The translations under genes and the position numbers were made by a program. Source: CAVUWL01 sp963700105 (lineage in GTDB: Bacteria; Actinomycetota; Thermoleophilia; Solirubrobacterales; 70-9). Taken from it: a stretch of DNA of 64,000 bases. Under the pieces are notes generated by a model, which did not search any database, was not told the origin of the DNA, and saw only the letters and a program-made list of their open reading frames with translations. The DNA is taken from assembly GCA_963700105.1 (NCBI GenBank), contig CAVOWL010000005.1:1-64000 (forward strand), read 5' to 3'. Each line of letters opens with the position of its first letter. The first letter of the stretch is position 1. Positions 58,892 to 64,000 of this stretch are shown here, one piece after another.

Positions 58892-59677
58892 ATGATTGTC
58901 CGTCTACTTGGAGTCGTGACGAGCCTGCTTGCCGTGGCTCTGATCTTCGGAGTCGTCGCGGGACATGGCGGTAGCGGCCGCTCGACGACCTCACCGACAG
59001 CCAGTGCGAAAGGGCCAATCACCAAAGCAAACGCCGTGGCTTATGCACGTGCCGTGAACCTGCGGATCGGAGACATCCCTCTTGGCAGCGTCTACAAGCC
59101 GGAAGGAGAGGTTAGAGAACAGGGACCTACTCGGAGCGAAGAAGCCTGCTTCAGCGGCGGAAAAGACTGGCATCGCTTCAACAAGCCGATCATCAACCGT
59201 CAATCAGCAACAATTGGCTGGACCCTCCCACACGAATTCCAGCGAATAATCTGTTACGTGGAAGTAGATCCAACGGCACATATCATGATCCAGCACAACG
59301 CCGAAGTCCGCAGTCACCGCTTTCTGAGTTGCTACTCGCACTTTCTTCACCTTGAATCTGACCGTGAAGCAGGACCTCTAGAATTTGGCCGTAAAGTGAT
59401 CCTTCGCCTACCGGATCCGCTGCCGGGGATCCCCGGGGCTTATGAGTACCGCACGGTGTCTACTGTCGTCCTGGGACGAAATGCATCGGCTACACCCACT
59501 GCCTACGTACCCCAACATGTCAGACGGTATTTCATGTATGAAGATCTGTTTGGGTTCATCTCAGGTCCAGCCGAAATCAACATGACCGCTCTTAGCCTGC
59601 TTCGACCTGTGCCGAGGAACCTAGAGGAGCAACTTCTCGTGGTTTTGTATGACAGAACACAGGCACACCGGCTGTAG
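58892..59677 (+). CDS. Exported or membrane-anchored protein of unknown function
   Basis: The 261-residue protein begins MIVRLLGVVTSLLAVALIFG, an N-terminal membrane anchor or signal, followed by a Ser/Thr/Gly linker (GGSGRSTTSPTASAKG). The mature part starts ANAVAYARAVNLRIGDIPLG and has three Cys (ACFSGG, IICYVEV, LSCYSH). Segments such as LEFGRKVILRLPDPLPGIPG look beta-rich. I recognise no family. It is followed by a convergent gene. Confidence 0.65.
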   Translation: MIVRLLGVVTSLLAVALIFGVVAGHGGSGRSTTSPTASAKGPITKANAVAYARAVNLRIGDIPLGSVYKPEGEVREQGPTRSEEACFSGGKDWHRFNKPIINRQSATIGWTLPHEFQRIICYVEVDPTAHIMIQHNAEVRSHRFLSCYSHFLHLESDREAGPLEFGRKVILRLPDPLPGIPGAYEYRTVSTVVLGRNASATPTAYVPQHVRRYFMYEDLFGFISGPAEINMTALSLLRPVPRNLEEQLLVVLYDRTQAHRL

Positions 59678-59759
59678 GGCTGGCATCAACTAATGGATTT
59701 AACGGACATCCGGTCAATCCAGCAAAGTACGGCTACCAACGAGAGCCTAACACATGGCG

Positions 59760-60423
59760 TTAAACGCCGAGCCCACCGAACACAGCGTATGGATTGGGGG
59801 GCATTGAGTGCCATGTCGCCGTCCAGGTACCCTCTACCTTGACCTGGCTGCCCTGGGGAGCCTCACTTCGGATCCGGGTCGCCAAATCTTTAGCCTCGTC
59901 TTTGTCAACGGCACCAACCACCAACCAGGATGTACTTCCAGCGGTGCACGGAGGAGAAGCCCTCCTCCCGAAGCTGTTTGCGAAAATGAATTGCATCGCG
60001 GTGAGACGGGCATTCAATCCGAACCCCAAAATTGGGGTATCCCTGCACCTGTACTTTCTTGTCTTCGACCGCAATCTCCTCGGCATGCTCTGCCTTTAGG
60101 GCGCGGTCTCTGTCGGGTAGTGGCTTGTCAGGATCCTCCCACTCCTCCGCAGCAGGATGCCAATGGCTTAGCTCAGTACTGAGCTTCCACCCATGCTTCC
60201 TGGCCAAGGAATCTACAAGCTCACCGACGCTCTCAAGCTGCTCTCGTGTAGCTGCGTATAGGAAGACCTCTGAGTCTTCATGTGAGACTGTGATCCGATC
60301 ATGGAAAGCGGCCTCCACGTCGCGCTCCAAGCCCTTTGAATCGAGATAGTCAACGAGTTGACGTGCGTTTCCCTCCTCTTGAGGATCGATCTTTAGACGC
60401 CAGTCGTCATCCACGGGCGTCAA
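59760..60423 (-). pseudogene. Conserved hypothetical protein with a frameshift in a short repeat
   Basis: The first frame, from ATG 60423, reads MTPVDDDWRLKIDPQEEGNA, ITVSHEDSEVFLYAATREQL and FGVRIECPSHRDAIHFRKQL, ending VGGWCR. The frame breaks in the GGTTGGTGGTTGGTG repeat near 59920..59935 and continues as VGAVDKDEAKDLATRIRSEA, PQGSQVKVEGTWTATWHSMP, to YAVFGGLGV. Joined length is about 220 residues. I recognise the protein as a conserved hypothetical type in Solirubrobacterales. The repeat makes slippage (in the cell or in sequencing) the simplest cause. Confidence 0.7.
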
Positions 60424-60617
60424 CCTATCAAGATGGACAAACTCGTAAGATGCTGCTTGGGACCTGCCTCTTCGTTGAAGGCCTCCACATGGGGGCGATC
60501 AGAGAGGAGCACGAACTTGGGTTCTTCCGGTAGATCGAACCAAGGGTTCTCTATTCACCGAAGACTTTGCCAGGATCAGCGCCATGTCCTTGGCGGCAGG
60601 AATAGCCTTGAATTGAC

Positions 60618-60865
60618 GGTGACCGGAACCCACTCATCGGTCCACCCCGAGTGAGGTCTGGGGTCGACGGGGCGTTCGTGCTGGGACATCATGCCAAGCG
60701 CAAGTGAGGATGGTTGGCGTTGTAGTCGGCTGCGCCCGTCGGCGGCCAGCACCCGTGCCTCATCCAGACAGGTGAACACCTCGACGTTCAGCAGTTCGTC
60801 CCGAAGGCGTGAGTGAAGGATTCCACATAGGGGTTCTGCCAGGGCGAGCCCGGCTCGATGTAGGG
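60618..60865 (-). pseudogene. Decayed IS3-family remnant (orfB end plus terminal repeat)
   Basis: The minus strand reads ILHSRLRDELLNVEVFTCLD EARVLAADGR and LALGMMSQ, matching the DDE-domain end of the intact IS3 element (FNSRLRDELLDVEVFTSLIE; ALGMMSPQ) with frame breaks. Its outer end at 60618 starts GGTGACCGG and includes a 16-base stretch TCATCGGTCCACCCCG identical to the right end of the intact element (56475..56490, opposite strand). Everything left of the orfB end is lost. It stops about 40 bases before the leader-repeat surface gene at 60903. Confidence 0.8.
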
Positions 60866-60902
60866 TGGGGCCCCTCATTCCACAACTCAACGGAAGGCAG
60901 TA

Positions 60903-61523
60903 ATGAAGCCGATTGTCGCCAAGCTCAGCTATGCGAACGTCATCTCGACGCTCGCGCTGTTTCTGGTTCTCACTGGTGGCGCTGCATATGCGGCCTCGCT
61001 TAGCAAGAACTCGGTGGGCACCAAGCAGATCAAGAACAGTGCCGTTACCGGGGCCAAGGTCAAGAAGGGGTCGCTGCTTGCCGCGGACTTCAAGGCGGGT
61101 CAGCTCCCGGCTGGCGCCCAAGGGTCTGAAGGGAAGCAAGGGAAAGAAGGCAAGGAAGGCCCGATTGGGCCGAGCGACCTCTACTCCATCACGGGTGCTT
61201 TCAAAACCATTGCCACCACGGAAAGCCTGTACCCGCTTGCGTCTCTGACACTGCCCGCCGGCCAGTACCAGGTAATCGCGTCGCAGACTGCGCAACCCGA
61301 ACCCGGTGGCACCGAGTTTGACTGCGATATCTACGCCGGTTCAAAACTGGAGTCGAGCTTCTACACAGTGCTCGCCACAGGTACAGTCGACGTCGTCACG
61401 GGCCTTGCAACTCTCAACCTTTCGGAATCAACGGTTGTGACCGACAAATGCAGCGCTATCTCCAACAAGGTGATTGTTCCCGAACCGAAGTTGGTGGCTT
61501 TGAAGGTGGGCGCCATCCAATAG
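60903..61523 (+). CDS. Exported decapeptide-repeat surface protein
   Basis: The 206-residue protein has a signal segment (VISTLALFLVLTGGAAYAAS) and then a decapeptide-repeat stem NSVGTKQIKN / SAVTGAKVKK / GSLLAADFKA leading to a Gly-rich collagen-like piece (GAQGSEGKQGKEGKEGPIGP). The C-terminal half is a beta-domain: LYSITGAFKTIATTESLYPL, YQVIASQTAQPEPGG and CSAISNKVIVPEPKLVALKV. It is typical of Solirubrobacterales, where many copies exist per genome. It probably forms a trimeric or beta-helical stalk carrying a head domain. The start codon is close to an IS3 remnant, so its promoter may be recent. Strong terminator-like hairpin downstream at 61544. Confidence 0.85.
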   Translation: MKPIVAKLSYANVISTLALFLVLTGGAAYAASLSKNSVGTKQIKNSAVTGAKVKKGSLLAADFKAGQLPAGAQGSEGKQGKEGKEGPIGPSDLYSITGAFKTIATTESLYPLASLTLPAGQYQVIASQTAQPEPGGTEFDCDIYAGSKLESSFYTVLATGTVDVVTGLATLNLSESTVVTDKCSAISNKVIVPEPKLVALKVGAIQ

Positions 61524-61543
61524 ACACGGAAGCCGAACGGGAA

Positions 61544-61569
61544 GCGCGGCGGTCTGCGGGCCGCCGCGC
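61544..61569 (+). terminator. GC-rich hairpin between convergent surface-protein genes
   Basis: GCGCGGCGG and CCGCCGCGC are perfect 9-base arms around an 8-base loop, 20 bases past the stop of the gene at 60903..61523. No T run follows. A terminator for the plus-strand gene, or a shared one with the convergent gene at 61706, is likely. Confidence 0.5.
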
Positions 61570-61705
61570 GGCCCAAACCCGTGGCGCCTGGGTCGTCCGA
61601 TCACCCCAGCCTCGTCGAGACCCGTTCGGCTTCCTCGCCGCTGGAGCAACAGAGCCCCGACAGCGTTGGTGCCATCCGAGCGCGCCTTCGCGCACCTGAT
61701 TCGCT

Positions 61706-62389
61706 CTATGGCTCCGTATAGGCCCAGACCACGTTGTAGATGACGGTACCTTCGGTTTCGCTCTGCACCTGCAGCTGGAAGCCATACGTCGCCGGTTCGG
61801 ATCTGAGGCCGACTTCCGGGTATAAGTTGGGTTCTTTGGCGTTGGATTGGTTCGTTTCGTAGACACAGAGGTAACCGGCGGCGGCCTTCCCGATACCGGG
61901 GCAGCTCTGAGTGACCAAGCCATGGGTGACCAATTTCCGATCTGTTTCCGGAATTGGATTCTGAGGCAGCAGTTGGAAGCCGGCACCAGTCCCGAAGAAC
62001 TCAGAGCCGTTAGTCGCATGCTCCTCGATCGCCATAAATCCGGTAATCGTTTCGCCGCTTCGCAGTCGAGCCGTACGGGGCGTTGGGGTCGGGATCGTTC
62101 CCGGAGCGAGGTCAGCCGCGCTCAGCGATCCGTCCCGCACATTCGTCCCTGTGATCGAGTTAGCCTGCAACTGGGCGCTGCCCACTGAACCCGCGGCAAG
62201 CTTTTCGCCGGTCACGGCGGCATTCTTGATTTTGGGGGTCGTGACCGCGCTGCTTTTCAGTTGCTTTGTACCGACGCTGTTCTTGGCGAGCTTAGACGCA
62301 GCGAATGCAGCACCGCCACCCAGTAAGAGGAACACCGCGATCGAGGACATGACATTGGCATAGTTCAGTCTGCTGCGGATTGTTCTCAT
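61706..62389 (-). CDS. Second exported decapeptide-repeat surface protein
   Basis: The 227-residue protein begins MRTIRSRLNYANVMSSIAVF with signal LLLGGGAAFAAS, then six clean decapeptides: NSVGTKQLKS, SAVTTPKIKN, AAVTGEKLAA, GSVGSAQLQA, NSITGTNVRD and GSLSAADLAP. The pattern is x-[SA]-[VIL]-[GTS]-x-x-x-[LIVF]-x-x. After a Pro/Thr linker comes a beta-rich head (TARLRSGETITGFMAIEEHA; YLCVYETNQSNAKEPNLYPE; TYGFQLQVQSETEGTVIYNV). It shares the leader and stem with the gene at 60903..61523 but has an unrelated head, a cassette arrangement. The two genes converge. Confidence 0.9.
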   Translation of the reverse strand: MRTIRSRLNYANVMSSIAVFLLLGGGAAFAASKLAKNSVGTKQLKSSAVTTPKIKNAAVTGEKLAAGSVGSAQLQANSITGTNVRDGSLSAADLAPGTIPTPTPRTARLRSGETITGFMAIEEHATNGSEFFGTGAGFQLLPQNPIPETDRKLVTHGLVTQSCPGIGKAAAGYLCVYETNQSNAKEPNLYPEVGLRSEPATYGFQLQVQSETEGTVIYNVVWAYTEP

Positions 62390-62583
62390 GGGAGACCTCC
62401 TCGGGGTAGATGATGAGGGGAGTCAGCCTATGCCTGAGTCGGCAGCCAGCGCTGAGCAGGGGGTGCCCGTTGAATCGCTAGGTGTAATTCGCAAGCAGGT
62501 TGATTCCGAGCAACTCGTTGAGTCGAGCCATTGAAGGACGGGCGACCTAGCGGCGGCTCGGCATCGGGGATAGCATCAGCGGT

Positions 62584-63453
62584 ATGGAGGAGGGGTCCGC
62601 AGCCGTGCGGGAGAAGCTCACGTTGTGGCAGCGCATGGGGCTTCGCAAGCTGCGGAAGGATGCCGGGCGCAGCGGCGCCGAACCGCTCCAGCCCGAGGAC
62701 TGGAGCGCCTACTACGGGATGGAAAACTCCCTAATGATGCGTGCGTTGCGCACGTTCTGGCGCGCGCTGCCAAGCAGTCCACGTTGCGGTCGCTGCGGCG
62801 CTCCGTTTGCTGGATTCGGCCGCTTCCTGGTAGGGCCGCTCGGCTACAAGCCCTCGCGCAAGAACCCTACGGTCTGTGCGGCCTGTGTCGAGACGTCGCC
62901 CCCCGGTGGGATGACCATGCGGGCCGGGATTCTCTTTGCTGACATCCGCGGCTTCACCTCGCAAAGCGAGTCCAGCGATCCCGAGGAGATGTCGCTGCTC
63001 CTGCGCCGCTTCTACCGCTGCGCGGAGGATGTGCTTTTCCCCGACGCAATCATCGACAAGCTGATCGGCGACGAGGTGATGGCGCTCTACCTTCCGGATG
63101 TCCTGCGCAACGTCGACCCGGATCACGTCTCGGCGTTGATGCTCGACCATGCCCGCGGGTTGCTGCAGGCGGTCGGCTACGGCAGCGAGGCCGGGCCCTT
63201 CGTCGAGATGGGCGTTGGGATGGACGTCGGCGAAGCGTTCGTCGGCAACATTGGCGAACGCGCCCTGTATGACTTCACTGCGGTCGGCGACGTAGTCAAC
63301 ACCGCCTCTCGCCTGCAGGGCGAGGCGGAGGGTGGCGAGATCATCCTCTCTGAGAGCGTCGCGGCGGGCCTGCCAGAGCCGGTCGGCAGCCGCGAGGAAC
63401 TGGCCCTAAAGGGGAAGAGCGGGCGTCAGGTCGCCTACAGGGTGGCTGCCTAG
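62584..63453 (+). CDS. Class III adenylate/guanylate cyclase with N-terminal zinc ribbon
   Basis: The 289-residue protein has an N-terminal helical part (KLTLWQRMGLRKLRKDAGRS), a zinc-ribbon-like segment with Cys pairs (CGRCGAPFAGF and, 30 residues on, VCAACVE), and a cyclase homology domain. Metal-binding Asp120 lies in ILFADIRGFT and Asp163 in IDKLIGDEVMALY, whose Lys is the adenine-selecting type. The transition-state residues are in YDFTAVGDVVNTASRLQGEA. All needed residues are present, so it should make cyclic AMP as a homodimer. The zinc ribbon may sense redox or bind a partner. Soluble. ATG 62584 is fixed by AGCGGT spacing and the upstream gap. Confidence 0.9.
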   Translation: MEEGSAAVREKLTLWQRMGLRKLRKDAGRSGAEPLQPEDWSAYYGMENSLMMRALRTFWRALPSSPRCGRCGAPFAGFGRFLVGPLGYKPSRKNPTVCAACVETSPPGGMTMRAGILFADIRGFTSQSESSDPEEMSLLLRRFYRCAEDVLFPDAIIDKLIGDEVMALYLPDVLRNVDPDHVSALMLDHARGLLQAVGYGSEAGPFVEMGVGMDVGEAFVGNIGERALYDFTAVGDVVNTASRLQGEAEGGEIILSESVAAGLPEPVGSREELALKGKSGRQVAYRVAA

Positions 63454-63642
63454 GGCTCACCAAAGACCCTACACAACGCCGATCGACAACTGGCTGAAGA
63501 GAGTTCGTAGGTTAGTGAGCACAGAGCTATGTGGACCCGTGCCTCTCTTCCTGAGCTGCCTTGGAAATGACTTTGAAGGCTGACCTCCTCAGATCCACTC
63601 CCAAGGAACCCGAAGCCTGTAAACGAGCCTCACCCACGGCTT
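63454..63642. other. Intergenic stretch, nothing recognised
   Basis: About 190 bases between the cyclase and a convergent partial gene. No feature was seen. Confidence 0.3.
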
Positions 63643-64000
63643 TTATTTCTTCCGGTGATGCCTTTCGAACGTCGGCGAGAGATTCCAGCTGAAGCTAGCC
63701 GTGCCCACCGGTTCGGTGTCGTTGGAGCAATTCACCGCCTCGACCGAGTGACACAGCGCCAGCGTGGCGAATTCGCTCATCCAGCCGCCGCCGAAGTCAA
63801 AGCAGGCCTCCGGGATCGTCTCGTCGGCACAGCTGAGGTATGCCGGTAACGAGCGGCTATCGGAGAGCTTCAACGTGTCGGGTATGGGCACCGGGCCGCT
63901 GGATGCCGATGCCCCCACCGTTGGAGGGGGTTTTACCTCTTCGTCCCCGCTGAATTCGGTCGTTGCCCCATAGCCGATCACGACCGCATACCTGCAGGTG
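63643..64000 (-). CDS. Exported protein C-terminal part, runs off the right edge
   Basis: The minus-strand frame is open to the window edge (TCRYAVVIGYGATTEFSGDE) and continues VKPPPTVGASASSGPVPIPD, TLKLSDSRSLPAYLSCADET and DFGGGWMSEFATLALCHSVE, ending in a basic tail FERHHRKK. Several Cys and a Lys/His tail resemble other secreted proteins of this window such as 32224..33047. The start lies beyond the edge, so the N-terminus and signal are not visible. Function unknown. Confidence 0.6.
   Translation of the reverse strand, partial: TCRYAVVIGYGATTEFSGDEEVKPPPTVGASASSGPVPIPDTLKLSDSRSLPAYLSCADETIPEACFDFGGGWMSEFATLALCHSVEAVNCSNDTEPVGTASFSWNLSPTFERHHRKK

Overview
The window looks like a chromosomal segment of a high-GC actinobacterium, most likely class Thermoleophilia, order Solirubrobacterales. 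The basis is family-level recognition: two exported proteins (60903..61523 and 61706..62389) carry the decapeptide-repeat leader (KNSVGTKQ...) common in that order; there is a 14-repeat SVSCPSxSFC-type exported protein; and there is one polypeptide with two TetR domains. No rRNA, replication origin or CRISPR array is present. The only RNA gene seen is a tRNA-Asp(GTC) at 10823..10896.

Layout. 1..4594 holds decayed genes: two TetR-type regulators, a MocR/PdxR-type regulator and a divergent FAD oxidoreductase, all broken by frameshifts or stops. 4591..7631 carries an SDR oxidoreductase, a GNAT acetyltransferase and a cytochrome P450 with one G-run frameshift. 7724..10087 is the repeat protein. 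10194..11835 has a GNAT enzyme, the tRNA and a fumarylacetoacetate-hydrolase-family protein. 12049..15278 is a tightly overlapping lipid-modification operon (COG2907 flavoprotein, DUF1365, cyclopropane-fatty-acid-synthase-like methyltransferase), followed by a metallo-beta-lactamase-fold gene, a short FtsH-like protease, an MpaB/DUF2236 oxygenase, a small Cys protein, a TauE/SafE transporter, a cupin and a formylglycine-generating enzyme. 21638..25118 pairs a GMC oxidoreductase with the divergent double-TetR regulator. 25140..38839 is mixed housekeeping and accessory content: NlpC/P60-like protein, DUF2252, an orphan YrbE/MlaE permease, an asparagine-synthetase-like protein, secreted proteins, DUF1801, HD, a COMT-like methyltransferase and a PadR/membrane-protein pair. 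39656..53048 has an FAD monooxygenase, an exported protein, an ABC-2 exporter, a diguanylate cyclase, DedA, PPOX, a DUF347 membrane protein, and an ECF sigma/anti-sigma pair next to a secreted beta-propeller.

53370..60865 is a mobile-DNA scar: an IS982-like transposase remnant, a remnant of a surface protein, a serine-recombinase tail, a complete IS3-family element with a canonical -1 slippery heptamer, and a second decayed copy of a related IS3 element. The right end carries two leader-repeat surface proteins in convergent orientation, a zinc-ribbon class III nucleotide cyclase, and an exported protein that runs off the window.

At least four otherwise healthy genes (P450, CFA-like, MBL-fold, FAD monooxygenase) have single-base frameshifts, three of them at or next to G runs. 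Assembly error is therefore a live explanation for those four, while the 1..4594 genes look truly decayed. No clearly new multi-gene system was proven. The best candidates for novelty are the 14-repeat protein, the decapeptide-repeat surface family with its duplicated C-terminus, and the long perfect palindromes.
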